A stretch of 55,528 bases of DNA from an uncultured Acidobacteriota bacterium (GCA_902825985.1 CADEDC010000037.1:1-55528), one strand, 5' to 3'; counted from the stretch's first letter, positions 16,099 through 25,339 are shown. Translations and numbers: made by a program. The notes: generated from the sequence alone by a model not told the origin.

Positions 16099-16968
16099 TT
16101 ATTTCTGCGCGCCGGCGCGGGCGCCGGCCATGGATGCGGCGCGGCGGGTCAGGACGCCGACCACCTGACGTCGGTAGGCGACCGTGCCGCGCTTGTCGTC
16201 GATCGGCGTGGCGGCAGCACTCGCGGCCGCGGCTGCCCGCCGCAGGGACTCGTCGTCCAGCGTCGAGCCGATGAGCGCCTGCGCCGCGTCGGGGACGAGC
16301 AGCGGCCGTGGCGCGACCGCGGCGATCGCGACGCGTGCCGCCGTGCAGACGCCGGCGGCGTCGAGCGTCACGCTGACCGCCGCGCCGGCTACCGCGATGT
16401 CCATCTCCGACCGCGGGATGAGACGCAGATAGGCGTCGGCCGTGCGGCCGGCCGGCCGCGGGATCAGCACGGCCACCAGCATCTCACCGCGCTGCAGGAC
16501 GGTGGCGCCGGGCGCGATGACGAAATCCTCGGCGTTGACAATCCGCTCGCCCTCGGGTCCGACGATGACGCAGCGAGCGCGATTGACGATGAGCGGCGCG
16601 GTCGTGTCAGCGGCGGGTGAGCCGTTGCACAGGTTGCCGCCGATCGTGCCGCGTCCCTGAATCTGTGTCGAGCCAACGAGATGCACCGCCTCCACGAGGC
16701 CGGGCCACAGGCGCGACACCTCGCGATGCTCGGTGATGACGGCCGCCGCCGTCGCGGCCCCGAGTCGCAGGCCGCGCGCGTCGACGGCGATGCCGACGAG
16801 CTCGGGAATCCGTTTCAGGTCGATGAACGCGGATGGGCGATGGACGCCCATCCGGTACTGCACCAGCAGATCGGTGCCGCCGGCGAACAGCCGCGCGTCG
16901 GGGTCCGCCTGGATCAGGCGGACCGCATCCGCGACGGTGGCCGGGGCTTCGTATCGGGTCGTCTGCAT
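16099..16968 (-). CDS. Molybdenum hydroxylase FAD-binding subunit
   Basis: A 289-residue subunit with the family motifs FAGGTDLLVQYRMG (FAD pyrophosphate), GSTQIQGRGTIGGNLCNGSP (second FAD motif) and a C-terminal CO-dehydrogenase flavoprotein-like domain. It lacks the extra cysteine-containing insertion of 4-hydroxybenzoyl-CoA reductase. ATG 16968 is chosen because the conserved N-terminus (RYEAPATVADAVRLI) begins right after it; longer reading frames add Arg-rich sequence. It is the first gene of the hydroxylase operon and delivers electrons to an external acceptor. Confidence 0.92.
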   Translation of the reverse strand: MQTTRYEAPATVADAVRLIQADPDARLFAGGTDLLVQYRMGVHRPSAFIDLKRIPELVGIAVDARGLRLGAATAAAVITEHREVSRLWPGLVEAVHLVGSTQIQGRGTIGGNLCNGSPAADTTAPLIVNRARCVIVGPEGERIVNAEDFVIAPGATVLQRGEMLVAVLIPRPAGRTADAYLRLIPRSEMDIAVAGAAVSVTLDAAGVCTAARVAIAAVAPRPLLVPDAAQALIGSTLDDESLRRAAAAASAAATPIDDKRGTVAYRRQVVGVLTRRAASMAGARAGAQK

Positions 16969-17005
16969 GTCGGTTATCTGGCTCCTGGACGTCCGCGTCG
17001 GCGCG

Positions 17006-17692
17006 TCAGTTCGTCGCGAAGCAGTACAACAGGCCGGCACCGCCCGTGGCGACGAGGTTCGGCTGGCTGCAACCGCGGCTCGGGTGGATCGAGTTCCACG
17101 ACGTTGCACCGCCGCCCTGCCGGTCGGAATGCCCGAGCTGCGCGCTTCCGGTCGTCGCGTCGCTCGTCCAGTTGCCGCAGGTGTGATCCTGACCGTCGGT
17201 GAACGCCTTGCCGTCGAGCGTCGAGCCGGTGAGGATGTCGTGGGTGTTGGGCGTATCGCCGACGCCGTTGACCGGCGTCCCTTTTTCGGTGAGCGCGGTC
17301 ACTTTCGTGATGTTGTTGCCGCGCTGGGCGAGTTCCAGGGTGTCGCCGTGCAGATCGGCAAGCCCCTGGGCGATGCGGGCGCCCCTGGCGTTGTACCAGG
17401 GACCGCTGCCGATGCGGTCGCGGGCGTTGACCGCCGCCTGGCCGTTGGCGGCGCTGGTGCTGAGATACGCGCGCCAGGTCTTGCTGCCGCCGCCGGCTGC
17501 CGCCGCCAGCGTCTGACAGTGCTTGTCGGCACCTGCCAGACCGCCGAGGTTGGCGCCGTTGCCGAGTCCGACACTGGTCACGAAGAACGACATCGGTTGC
17601 GGCGGCTGCTGTGGCTGCTGCGCCTGGACGAGGTAGGTGGAACCGACCACGGCGACGGCAAGGCCGATAAGTACGTGACGGGTGCAGGGCAT
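17006..17692 (-). CDS. Secreted endostatin/lectin-like protein
   Basis: A 228-residue protein with a signal peptide (IGLAVAVVGSTYLVQA) and one domain with the features of bacterial lectin/collagen-NC10-like proteins: FFVTSVGLGNGANLGGLAGA, DKHCQTLAAAAG, TWRAYLST, NGVGDTPNTHDILTGS, DHTCGNWTSD, HPSRGCSQPNL and GGAGLLYCFATN. Paired cysteines suggest disulfides in an exported fold. The start has an AAAGGA ribosome site. It ends 38 bp before the molybdenum hydroxylase operon on the same strand, so it may be read with it, though a functional link is not obvious. Confidence 0.65.
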   Translation of the reverse strand: MPCTRHVLIGLAVAVVGSTYLVQAQQPQQPPQPMSFFVTSVGLGNGANLGGLAGADKHCQTLAAAAGGGSKTWRAYLSTSAANGQAAVNARDRIGSGPWYNARGARIAQGLADLHGDTLELAQRGNNITKVTALTEKGTPVNGVGDTPNTHDILTGSTLDGKAFTDGQDHTCGNWTSDATTGSAQLGHSDRQGGGATSWNSIHPSRGCSQPNLVATGGAGLLYCFATN

Positions 17693-18154
17693 GGGAATCC
17701 TTTTCGAAGAAGTGGACGAACTTCGGCGGATCTTAGCTGCGACGGCCCGCTGTGTCGAGGTACAGTCCCGCGGCGCCGCTCATGACGGTGGCCGCGATCG
17801 CCCGGCGATCGGTCTGGCGGGCCGGATCCGCGGGCTGATTCGCGGCCCGCACCCGGTGTCGCCGACGCCGCCCGGCCGACCGGTGCGCCCTCAGCCTCCG
17901 GACCTCGGGCGACCGTTGCGCCGAGTTCGCCGACGCCCTGGCCCATTCGTGTTCGCCCGCCGGCCGCAGCCGTCGATTGCGCCGGGCCTCCGAGTCGACC
18001 ATTTTTATACATAGTTTTAACCATCACATAGCTGCATGACTATCTATTTGTCGATGGTCTCGCCGCCAGGTATCGTCATCGGTATCGAGCGTCGGCGACG
18101 AGGCGAACCGCCGGGGCGAACCGCCGCGGCACGCGACCTGAGGAGGAGAGACTG
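17693..18154. other. Intergenic region with an AT-rich island
   Basis: A 462-bp gap between divergent genes. Most of it is GC-rich with no convincing coding frame. Bases 18000-18055 are strikingly AT-rich for this genome (TTTTTATACATAGTTTTAA) and probably hold promoter elements; candidate -10 hexamers such as TATACA and TATCTA are visible but no clear -35. A GGAGGAG site just before 18155 serves the protease gene. Confidence 0.5.
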
Positions 18155-19309
18155 ATGGGCTGGTCGTACCGCATCGCCACCGTCCGCGGCATCGCGCTCA
18201 GGGTTCACGCCACGTTTGCATTCATCGTCCTGATTGCCGCCGCGAACTGGGCGTCGCTCGGGGTGGCCGGCATGGCGTTCGGTGCGGCGCTCATCCTCCT
18301 GCTGTTCGCCTGCGTGACGCTCCACGAGTTCGGCCACGCCGTCGCCGCCCAGCGCTACGGCATCCCGGTGCGCGAGATCGTCCTGTTGCCGATCGGTGGC
18401 ATCGCGTTTCTCGGACGCGCGACGCGGCATCCGGTGCAGGAACTGGTCATCGCTGCCGCCGGTCCGGCCGTGAACGTCGCGATCATCGTCCTGCTGGTGC
18501 CGGCGCTGGCGCTCCTCGACGAGCCGTTCAGCCTGGCGCCGGCCATGCTGCGCCCCGACCATGCGACCCTGTCGCTCGGGCAGGCGCTGCAGTGGCTGGT
18601 GGGGGCCAATGTCAGCCTGATCCTCTTCAACCTGATTCCGGCGTTTCCGCTGGATGGCGGGCGGATGCTGCGCGGTGCGCTCGGCCTGTTCGCGGACTGG
18701 TCCACGGCCACCCGCTGGGCCACCGGCGTCGGCCGCGGGCTGGCGTTGGCGATGGGCGCCTGGGGCGTGATCACCGGGCAGTTCATGCTGGTCCTCATCG
18801 CCGTCATCATCTTCGCCGCAGCCGGGCAGACGGCGGCCGACGAACGGTCGCACGCCGTGCTGTCGACGCAGCTCGTCGGCGACGCCTGCAATCGCCACGC
18901 GATCGTCCTCGGCGAGGACGACCGGGTGGGCACCGTCATCCGCTACCTGCTGACCAGCTATCAGCCTGACTTCGCGGTGCTGCGCGGCGGACAGTTCCTC
19001 GGCGTCGTGCGCCGGTCGCATGTCCTGCAGGCGCTCGCGCGGCAGAGCGGGGATCGGCGGGTCACCGAGATCATGGCCGGCTGCCCCGCCGTGCCGGCAT
19101 ATCTGACGCTCGACGATACGCGGCGCGTGCTCGGCGAGGCCGGGACGGCGGTGGCGGCGGTCTTCGACGAGCACGGCTTCGTCGGCCTGGTGAGTCTCGA
19201 AGACATTGCCGAGGCGGAGTCGATCCTCGCCTTCGCACGCCAGCCTGCGCCATCCTCCGGCGTGCGGCTCAGACCGGCGGCGGTGGCGTCGGAGTCGATG
19301 GCGAGATAG
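18155..19309 (+). CDS. M50-family site-2-type zinc metalloprotease with C-terminal CBS-like region
   Basis: A 384-residue integral membrane protease. Hydrophobic segments surround the zinc motif HEFGHA (about residues 57-62) and the third-ligand motif FPLDGGR (about 165-171), the two signatures of intramembrane site-2 proteases. The cytoplasmic tail (about 230-355) looks like CBS repeats: VLGEDDRVGTVIRYLL, FLGVVRRSHVLQAL, HGFVGLVSLEDIAE. Such proteins cut membrane-bound regulators and the CBS pair may sense adenylate ligands. The gene has a strong GGAGGAGAG ribosome site. It stands alone, with the next gene convergent. Confidence 0.88.
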   Translation: MGWSYRIATVRGIALRVHATFAFIVLIAAANWASLGVAGMAFGAALILLLFACVTLHEFGHAVAAQRYGIPVREIVLLPIGGIAFLGRATRHPVQELVIAAAGPAVNVAIIVLLVPALALLDEPFSLAPAMLRPDHATLSLGQALQWLVGANVSLILFNLIPAFPLDGGRMLRGALGLFADWSTATRWATGVGRGLALAMGAWGVITGQFMLVLIAVIIFAAAGQTAADERSHAVLSTQLVGDACNRHAIVLGEDDRVGTVIRYLLTSYQPDFAVLRGGQFLGVVRRSHVLQALARQSGDRRVTEIMAGCPAVPAYLTLDDTRRVLGEAGTAVAAVFDEHGFVGLVSLEDIAEAESILAFARQPAPSSGVRLRPAAVASESMAR

Positions 19310-19450
19310 CCGACGCGACGCGGGACTCCCGGGACGCGAGAGACGCGACGGGCCAGAACGCAACGCGAGCTGTGCGGGCGGAGCGGGCGGACGGTTCCGT
19401 TCGCGGCGCTGACGGGCGGCCTCCGGCGTATGTCCGGTGCTGCCCGTCCG

Positions 19451-20239
19451 TCAGTGCGTCATGCCGTAGATCAGGTAGTTCACCCCCAGCTTGTAGGCCT
19501 CGTTCGTGTCGTCGAACGGCCGGAACCCCCGCCCGGACCATTCCCAGTACTGCGAGATGTCGGTGTTGTAGTTGATGATCATCATCAGCCGCTTCGACCG
19601 GTCGTTGTCTTCGTAGACACCGCGAAACACCGGCTTGCCGGAGTTGTAGGCCTGCGGGAAGTCGTCGAGCGTGCGAATGTCGAAGAACGAATGGAAGATC
19701 GGGTGTGCCGGCTCCATGTCGAAGGTGCGGACGCCCGGCAGGAGACGCTCGAGGTTCTCTCGGAACGGTTCCCAGCCACCGCCCGCCGCGCCGCGCCAGC
19801 CGGTGGGCTTGAAGTCGTCGACGATGAGAAAGCCCCCCTTCTGGAGGTAGGCGCGCAATCCGGCCTTCTCCTCTTCATTCATGGTCCACCAGCCGACCTC
19901 GATGATGTAGGCCACCGGATACTTGAACAGTTCCGGATTGTCGAGGGTGACGACATTGGACTCGTCGGGGTGCAGGTCCAGATAGCTGAGATCCTTCATG
20001 ATCCGCATCAGGTTCTGCTCGGCCAGCGGGTAGCCGTGCACCCAGGCCGGACGTCCGCCGGCCCAGTTGCCGCCCGGCGCGGTGGTATAGCGGACGCGCG
20101 CGAACGTGAAGCGGCCGTCGTACGGCGCGTTCTTCACGGTCGGATCCCAGCCGTAGAAGAACCGCCGCCGCTGGGCGCTCGCGCCGACCGCGAGCCCGAG
20201 CGCCAGGACAACGAGCAGGACGACGAGCCGCCGACGCAT
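19451..20239 (-). CDS. DUF4159-domain secreted protein
   Basis: A 262-residue protein with an N-terminal signal or anchor (LVVLLVVLALGLAVGASA) and a DUF4159 domain: RFTFARVRYTT, LMRIMKDLSYLDLHPDESNV, AYIIEVGWWTMNEEEKAGLR and YLQKGGFLIVDDF. The fold resembles class-I glutamine-amidotransferase-like domains, in which a flavodoxin-like core includes the GGFLIVDD strand. No enzyme activity is established. DUF4159 proteins often sit in clusters with MoxR and DUF58 genes, as found about 11 kb downstream here. Confidence 0.8.
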   Translation of the reverse strand: MRRRLVVLLVVLALGLAVGASAQRRRFFYGWDPTVKNAPYDGRFTFARVRYTTAPGGNWAGGRPAWVHGYPLAEQNLMRIMKDLSYLDLHPDESNVVTLDNPELFKYPVAYIIEVGWWTMNEEEKAGLRAYLQKGGFLIVDDFKPTGWRGAAGGGWEPFRENLERLLPGVRTFDMEPAHPIFHSFFDIRTLDDFPQAYNSGKPVFRGVYEDNDRSKRLMMIINYNTDISQYWEWSGRGFRPFDDTNEAYKLGVNYLIYGMTH

Positions 20240-20278
20240 CAGCCTCGATCCTCGTCCCGCCCTGCAACCGCGTCAAGC

Positions 20279-20284
20279 TACAAT
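20279..20284 (+). promoter_or_regulatory. -10-like TACAAT hexamer, leaderless spacing
   Basis: TACAAT ends 7 nt before ATG 20292, and no Shine-Dalgarno sequence fits between. Transcription starting 6-8 nt downstream would begin at the start codon. No good -35 hexamer is visible. Confidence 0.4.
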
Positions 20285-20291
20285 CCCGCGC

Positions 20292-21122
20292 ATGAGCAGC
20301 ATGCCGTTCGTCGATCTCGCGCTGGCGCGCCGCCTCGAGCGGGCCGAAGCCGACGCGAATCGCCGCTTCGTCGAAGCGCATGCGCGGGTGGAGCCGACGG
20401 CCGGCGCCGAATGGCGGGATATCAGCGGCACCTATGCGATGTTCGACGGCGTCGGCTCGCCCCTGACGCAGACCTTCGGGCTCGGGCTGTTCGCGCCGCC
20501 GGCCGCCGAACAGCTCGACCAGATCGAACGGTTCTTCGCCGTGCGCGGCGCGGCGACGCATCACGAGGTGTCGCCGCTGGCCGACGGGACGCTGCCGCTG
20601 CTGCACGCCCGCGGCTACGAACCGTTCGAGTACAGCTCGGTGATGTGTCAGCCGCTCGGCCAGGCCGGTCCGGCCGTCGGGCCGGCCCGCGGCGCCGGAC
20701 TGCGCGTCCGCCGCATCGCTCCCGACGAACAGCAGGCGTGGGCCGAGACGGCGGCCGACGGCTGGGGCGAAATGCCGGATCTGCGCGACTTCATGCTCGC
20801 ATTCGGCCGCGTGATCGCGGCCGCCGAGCAGTGCCAGGCCTTCGTCGCCGAACTGGACGGCCGCATGGTCGGGGCGGCGGCGATGATGACCCACGGCGGC
20901 GTCGCTCTGCTCGCCGGTGCCAGCACCGTCCCGAACGCCCGCCGCCACGGTGTGCAGGCCGCGCTGCTCGCCGCGCGCCTGGCGTCGGCGGTGGACACCG
21001 GCTGCGATCTCGCGATGATGTGCGCCGCACCGGGCAGCGGATCGCAGCGCAATGCCGAGCGGAACGGCTTCCGCATCTGTTACACCCGCCTCAAGTGGCG
21101 GCGTCAAACGCCCGGTCGCTGA
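20292..21122 (+). CDS. GNAT-family N-acetyltransferase
   Basis: A 276-residue protein with two GNAT-like halves. The C-terminal half has FVAELDGRMVGAAAMMTHGG (beta-4/beta-5), AGASTVPNARRHGVQAALLA (acetyl-CoA loop, normally Q/R-x-x-G-x-G/A) and a final AERNGFRICYTRLKWRR. The N-terminal half (about 1-120) is degenerate. The acceptor is unknown. There is no ribosome site before the ATG; a TACAAT box 7 nt upstream suggests a leaderless mRNA. Convergent with the downstream gene. Confidence 0.8.
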   Translation: MSSMPFVDLALARRLERAEADANRRFVEAHARVEPTAGAEWRDISGTYAMFDGVGSPLTQTFGLGLFAPPAAEQLDQIERFFAVRGAATHHEVSPLADGTLPLLHARGYEPFEYSSVMCQPLGQAGPAVGPARGAGLRVRRIAPDEQQAWAETAADGWGEMPDLRDFMLAFGRVIAAAEQCQAFVAELDGRMVGAAAMMTHGGVALLAGASTVPNARRHGVQAALLAARLASAVDTGCDLAMMCAAPGSGSQRNAERNGFRICYTRLKWRRQTPGR

Positions 21123-21198
21123 CGGACGCCCGGCCGGCCGCCGGCCGCCGGGGCGGCGCTCGCCGGCACGCCGACCCGTCATGCGCTCCGGACGCCGG

Positions 21199-21711
21199 TC
21201 ACCGCCGCAGGGTGAAGCCGGTCAGGATGCTGACCCGCGTGCCCGCCTTCGTGGGAACGACCGCGAAGTTCATCGGGACGTTCATCGCGCCGGTCTTGAA
21301 CGTCACGCCGGCCGACAGGGCGAGCGCGACGCCTGCCGGTGTCAGGTTCGGCCCGATGCCGAACTCGGCGCCTTCCGCGGTCCGCAGGCCGACCAGCCAG
21401 TTCAGGCTCGGAATGGCCGTCCCCTGATCCAGTCCGCCGAGCAGTACCACCCATTCATGGACGGCGGTGACGCCGCCCTGCTTCGAGAAGAACTGCCGTT
21501 CGAACTGCCAGCCGAACTGGGAGATCGACGATTTCACGTCGATGTTCTTGTCACGCAGCGATGCGCGCACGCCGTCGCTGAGCATCGTCAGCCCGATGCG
21601 TGGACCGGAGAGTTCGAGGGTGCGGACCGGTGGGGGAGCCTGGAGCCCGGACTGCGCCAGCAGCGGGGTGGGCAGCAGCGTGAGTGCAAGGGCGAGTGCC
21701 GTGGGTCGCAT
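21199..21711 (-). CDS. Secreted protein of unknown function
   Basis: A 170-residue protein not recognised. It has a signal peptide (LALALTLLPTPLLAQ) and a strand-rich mature part with repeating amphipathic stretches (VVLLGGLDQGTAIPSLNWLV, GVALALSAGVTFKTG, MNFAVVPTKAGTRVSILTGF) that would suit a small outer-membrane barrel or periplasmic beta-protein. The C-terminus FTLRR lacks the aromatic end of classical porins. A strong AGGAGG ribosome site fixes the start. It is preceded by the regulator gene on the same strand at a distance of 75 bp. Confidence 0.6.
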   Translation of the reverse strand: MRPTALALALTLLPTPLLAQSGLQAPPPVRTLELSGPRIGLTMLSDGVRASLRDKNIDVKSSISQFGWQFERQFFSKQGGVTAVHEWVVLLGGLDQGTAIPSLNWLVGLRTAEGAEFGIGPNLTPAGVALALSAGVTFKTGAMNVPMNFAVVPTKAGTRVSILTGFTLRR

Positions 21712-21786
21712 GAAAACCTCCTGCGACAACCGTAGCCGCGGCGCCCGCACGAAGTCGTGATGGATCCGGTGAAAAAGCGTGATTCC

Positions 21787-23241
21787 TCACGCCGCCCGCG
21801 CCCGCAGTCGCGCCAACGCGTCGGCCCAGCGGTCGCGATGCGCCTGCACGTGCAGCAGCGGTTCGATCGGAAGCAGCCAGCCGGCCTGGCCCGGAGGCGC
21901 CGCATCGAGCGCCTGCGCGACGACGGCGGCGGCGTCATCGGGACGATCCGTGAGCGTCAGGAACGCGGCGCGGACGATGGCGCCGTCGATCGCCGGAATC
22001 GGCGGACGGTCGTCGCCAGGGTTCGCTGCGGCGGTCGCCGCCGCGATGAGCGCTGCGCTGCCGTGCGTGCGGGCCAGGCCGAGCCGAGCCAACGCATGAT
22101 GCGGCATGCGGGCGAGCGCACGCTGAAAGGCCAGCGCCGCCGCCGCCTCGCGCCCCCGGTGCAGGTGCACGGCGCCGATCGCGTAGTCGGTGTTGGCGCA
22201 GCACTCACGCGAGTAGAGCAGGCCGTGCGGTTCGTCGGCCAGTTCGCGGGCGAAGGCGTCGAGGGCTGCATCCTCGTAGCCGGCGCTGAGGCGCAGCAGG
22301 CCCGAGAGCCAGTGCAGCGCGACGGCGCCGAATCGTGTCGCCGCCGCCGGCTGTCGCGCCTGTGCGGCGAGGCCTGCCCGCAGCTCCCGTTCCGCCTCGC
22401 CGAACGACTGTCGCGCGACGTGCACCGTTGCCGCCAGCCAGTGCGCCATCGGGAAATCGGGCAGCAGCGCCAGTGTCCGCCGCGCCGCACGCAGCCGCGC
22501 TTCACCCCAGCTGCCGTACGAGAGGCGCATGTGATGGCGCCAGTTGTCCGGCTCGAGCGTGACGGCGCGCCGCAGCGCCGCGCGCCCGTCGATCGGTTGG
22601 CCGGTCCGCTCGAGCACGAATCCAAGCGTCGCCCAGGCCTCGCCGTAGCCGGGATCGAGCCGGCACGCCTCGCGCGCATGGTGGACGGCGTGCGCCAGCG
22701 CCTGCCGATCCGGTGCCGCATCGGCACGGGTCATCTCGAACTGGAAGATGCACGCGTTCGCCAGGCCGACGTGCGCCGATGCCTGATCCGGCGCGGCGGC
22801 CAGCACCCGTTCGAAGACCTCGCGGGCATGCTGGATCTGCGAGCCTTCCAGCGTCTCGAGCGCGGCGCGCCCCTCAATCCAGGCACGGTGCGGCGCCAGC
22901 AGGGCGTCGAGGACGGCATCGCTCTCACGCCGCTCGATCCGCGTCACCGCGCCGATGAACCGATAGCCACGCCGTGCTTGCGTCTCGATGTAGGCGGCGC
23001 CGACGGCCCGGCGCAGACCGGCAATCGCCTGCTTCAGGCTGTCATCGCTGACGGCGGTGTCAGCCCAGCCGATCTCGATCAGCTGCTCCTTGGTGACCAC
23101 CTCGCCGGCGTGCGCCACCAGTGCCGTCAGCATGTCGACCGAGCGCGTCGGCAGCGGCAGCCGCTCGCCATCGCGAAACAGCTGTTTCCGCTGCGGATCG
23201 AGTTCGAACGGGCCAAACGCGAATCCCGACCGGCCTGACAC
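21787..23241 (-). CDS. Winged-helix (OmpR/CadC-type) transcriptional regulator with TPR repeats
   Basis: A 484-residue protein from GTG 23241. The N-terminus is an OmpR/PhoB-like winged helix: FGPFELDPQRKQLFRDGERL, TRSVDMLTALVAHAGEVVTK, then DDSLKQAIAGLRRAVG and the wing ARRGYRFIGAV. After a linker the rest is helical with TPR-like repeats (AREVFERVLAAAPDQASAHVG, AREACRLDPGYGEAWATLGF, LRRAVTLEPDN). There is no transmembrane segment, so unlike CadC it is cytoplasmic. It probably senses a partner through the TPR array and regulates nearby genes; targets are unknown. A TATAAT box lies 7 nt upstream. Confidence 0.88.
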   Translation of the reverse strand: MSGRSGFAFGPFELDPQRKQLFRDGERLPLPTRSVDMLTALVAHAGEVVTKEQLIEIGWADTAVSDDSLKQAIAGLRRAVGAAYIETQARRGYRFIGAVTRIERRESDAVLDALLAPHRAWIEGRAALETLEGSQIQHAREVFERVLAAAPDQASAHVGLANACIFQFEMTRADAAPDRQALAHAVHHAREACRLDPGYGEAWATLGFVLERTGQPIDGRAALRRAVTLEPDNWRHHMRLSYGSWGEARLRAARRTLALLPDFPMAHWLAATVHVARQSFGEAERELRAGLAAQARQPAAATRFGAVALHWLSGLLRLSAGYEDAALDAFARELADEPHGLLYSRECCANTDYAIGAVHLHRGREAAAALAFQRALARMPHHALARLGLARTHGSAALIAAATAAANPGDDRPPIPAIDGAIVRAAFLTLTDRPDDAAAVVAQALDAAPPGQAGWLLPIEPLLHVQAHRDRWADALARLRARAA

Positions 23242-23248
23242 AGGAGAG

Positions 23249-23254
23249 ATTATA
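23249..23254 (-). promoter_or_regulatory. Perfect -10 TATAAT, leaderless spacing
   Basis: The minus strand reads TATAAT exactly 7 nt before GTG 23241, and no ribosome site fits in between. The mRNA would start at or near the GTG. A TTGCCA hexamer lies upstream but at 20 nt, longer than usual. Confidence 0.5.
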
Positions 23255-23300
23255 GGGACCGCCGCCGGACGAAATGGCAAGATAGTTCCGGAGGCACACG

Positions 23301-23774
23301 GTGTTACAGAACCGCTGGCCGAGGGCGCACGGCCGTCTCGGCGACGCGACGCTGGCGGCGACGGCCCTCGTGCTGGTCGCCGTCCAGGCGCCGCTCGTCG
23401 CGCAGGCGCCGACGCGTCGCGACGGACGCTGGGACGTCAAGATGGAGACCACCTACGGCGGTCGCGCGCTGAGCACGAATGTCGTGCAGTGCATCACCAC
23501 GGAGCAGCTCGCCGACCCGATGAACACCCTGCCCGGCGGCCCCGACGCGCAACGCGGATGCCGCATGAGCGACTACAAGGTTGCCGGGCCGACCGTCACC
23601 GGAACGGTGACGTGCGACGGTCCGCCGGTCGCGACGACGCGCATCGAATACCGCTACCAGGGCGACGGCTACATCGGCGTGATGACGATGGCTCGCGACG
23701 GCCAGACGATCACGACGCGCCTGACCGGCACACGGCGCGGCGACTGCGTGCCGCCGGTCGGCGCCCGGCCGTGA
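23301..23774 (+). CDS. DUF3617-domain secreted protein
   Basis: A 157-residue protein with an N-terminal hydrophobic signal (TLAATALVLVAVQAPLVAQ) and the DUF3617 pattern: RDGRWDVKMETTYGG, VVQCITTEQLADP, a conserved cysteine in GCRMSDYKVAGPTVTGTVTC, and a final Cys in RRGDCVPPV. Such small proteins are periplasmic and of unknown function; the four cysteines probably form disulfides. A GGAGG site precedes GTG 23301. It is divergent from the wHTH-TPR regulator across 59 bp, which makes it a plausible target of that regulator. Confidence 0.75.
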   Translation: MLQNRWPRAHGRLGDATLAATALVLVAVQAPLVAQAPTRRDGRWDVKMETTYGGRALSTNVVQCITTEQLADPMNTLPGGPDAQRGCRMSDYKVAGPTVTGTVTCDGPPVATTRIEYRYQGDGYIGVMTMARDGQTITTRLTGTRRGDCVPPVGARP

Positions 23775-23843
23775 GGTCCTGCGGCTCGCCGGGGGAGCGT
23801 TTCGGTCGAGCGCCGGGGACTTCAGCGGCCGTTCAACGGCGGT

Positions 23844-25100
23844 TCAGCGGACGATGCGCAGGTTCTGCGGCGCCGATGGCGCCGCACCGGTCACCCGCAC
23901 GATCGCGCCGCGGCCGTAGCAGACGATGAACAGCTCGCCGTCGGCATCGACGCCGAACGCGCTGATCGTGCCGAGCGCCTGCGGCGTCGCCAGGCTTGCC
24001 GTGTGATCGAGCAGGTTCGAGGCGGCGCCCTCGCCGTTCGCCACCGTGATCAGGAACGACCACACCCGCCCCTGGACGAAGTCGGCAAAGAAGTAGCGGC
24101 CGCGAAATTGCGGCAGCTGGGCGCCGCGATAGACGATGCCGCCGCTGATCGACTGGCCGGCCGTACGGTTGTACTGGAAGATCGGATCGGTCAGCGGCGT
24201 GTACGCCGGCGGCCGCGTCGTGACATTGTTGTTGGCGCCTTCGCGATTCCGCCAGCCGTAGTTGCGCCCGCTGCGTCCCGCCGGTTCGTAGTCCACCTCT
24301 TCCCAGGCGCCCTGTCCGACGTCGCCGGCGACCAGCGCGCCGGTGCCGCCCCGCGCCGGGTCATCGAAGCTGAAGCGCCACGGATTGCGCCAACCGAACG
24401 ACCAGATCTCGGGTCGCGCGCCGAGCGCGCCCGACACGAACGGGTTGTCGACCGGGACGCGATACCCGATCGGATCGGCATCCGGGACGTTCACGTCGAT
24501 GCGCAGCATCTTGCCGAGCAGGTCGTTCGGGGTCTGGGCGTGATGCTCGGGGTCGTTGCTCGAGCCGCCATCGCCCATGCCGACGTAGAGATAGCCGTCG
24601 GCGCCGAAGGCCAGGTGGCCGCCGTTGTGGTTCGAGTACGGTTGAGCGATGTACGCGGGAGCGCTGGAACCATTCCAGCGCAGGTCGAAGCGGCTGGCCG
24701 GGTCGGCAACGAGCGGATTCGACGACCGTCGATAACGGGCGATCACGGTGTGGCCGGCCGGGTTCGTGAAGTTCAGGTAGAAGCGGCCGCTGCTGGCGTA
24801 GTCCGGTGCCAACGCCATGCCGAGCAGGCCGCGCTCACCGCCGGTCGCAATCGCTGCAGTGGTGAGCGTCAGGAAGTCGGCCGGCAGCACGGTGCCGTTC
24901 TCGACCACGCGGATGCGACCGCCTTGTTCGACGACGTACTGGATGTCGCGATTCGACGGGTGCTGAACGATGGCGACCGGACTGCTGAATCCGGATGCGT
25001 ACACCCGTCCGGCGACATCGTTGGCGGTCTGTCCGGGGGCGGTGTCGGCCAACGCCGCGAGGATCGCGACGGCGGCTGCCACCCGCATCCACCGCAGCAT
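23844..25100 (-). CDS. PQQ-dependent sugar (glucose/sorbosone-type) dehydrogenase
   Basis: A 418-residue secreted enzyme with a six-bladed propeller. It shows the family motifs GGERGLLGMALAPDY, YSNHNGGHLAFGADGYLYVG (the His in NHNGGH matches the catalytic base of soluble glucose dehydrogenase), MGDGGSSNDPEHHAQ and EIWSFGWRNPWRFSFD. PQQ and calcium are the expected cofactors. Start codons at 25202 and 25100 are both open; ATG 25100 is preferred because it directly precedes a clean signal peptide (VAAAVAILAALADTAPGQ). It oxidises sugars or related alcohols in the periplasm. It is a single gene convergent with the DUF3617 gene. Confidence 0.85.
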   Translation of the reverse strand: MLRWMRVAAAVAILAALADTAPGQTANDVAGRVYASGFSSPVAIVQHPSNRDIQYVVEQGGRIRVVENGTVLPADFLTLTTAAIATGGERGLLGMALAPDYASSGRFYLNFTNPAGHTVIARYRRSSNPLVADPASRFDLRWNGSSAPAYIAQPYSNHNGGHLAFGADGYLYVGMGDGGSSNDPEHHAQTPNDLLGKMLRIDVNVPDADPIGYRVPVDNPFVSGALGARPEIWSFGWRNPWRFSFDDPARGGTGALVAGDVGQGAWEEVDYEPAGRSGRNYGWRNREGANNNVTTRPPAYTPLTDPIFQYNRTAGQSISGGIVYRGAQLPQFRGRYFFADFVQGRVWSFLITVANGEGAASNLLDHTASLATPQALGTISAFGVDADGELFIVCYGRGAIVRVTGAAPSAPQNLRIVR

Positions 25101-25339
25101 CTGGCCGATGTCAACACCGGCCACGGTGCGGCCTTCGCCGGCGGCGCCGCGCAGTCCGAGGCGTGCGAAGGTCGGCCGGGTCGCGGGACGCTGAGCTGCC
25201 ATGCGTCCGATCCTCACCCGGTACGAGCCATCGAATCAAGCTGTCCGCCTCAAGCGGTCGGCCGAAGCACGGCTGTAGTCTCACCCGTGGGACGTCAGGC
25301 GGCCGCCCGCCGATCAGCCGGCCCCAGGGTCGAGTGCGG

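Noticed and set aside
17578..18027. Minus-strand frame beginning MVKTMYKNGRLGG
   Set aside because: The first residues look like a protein start, but the rest is Gly/Arg/Ser-rich, overlaps the start of a real gene and lacks a ribosome site.
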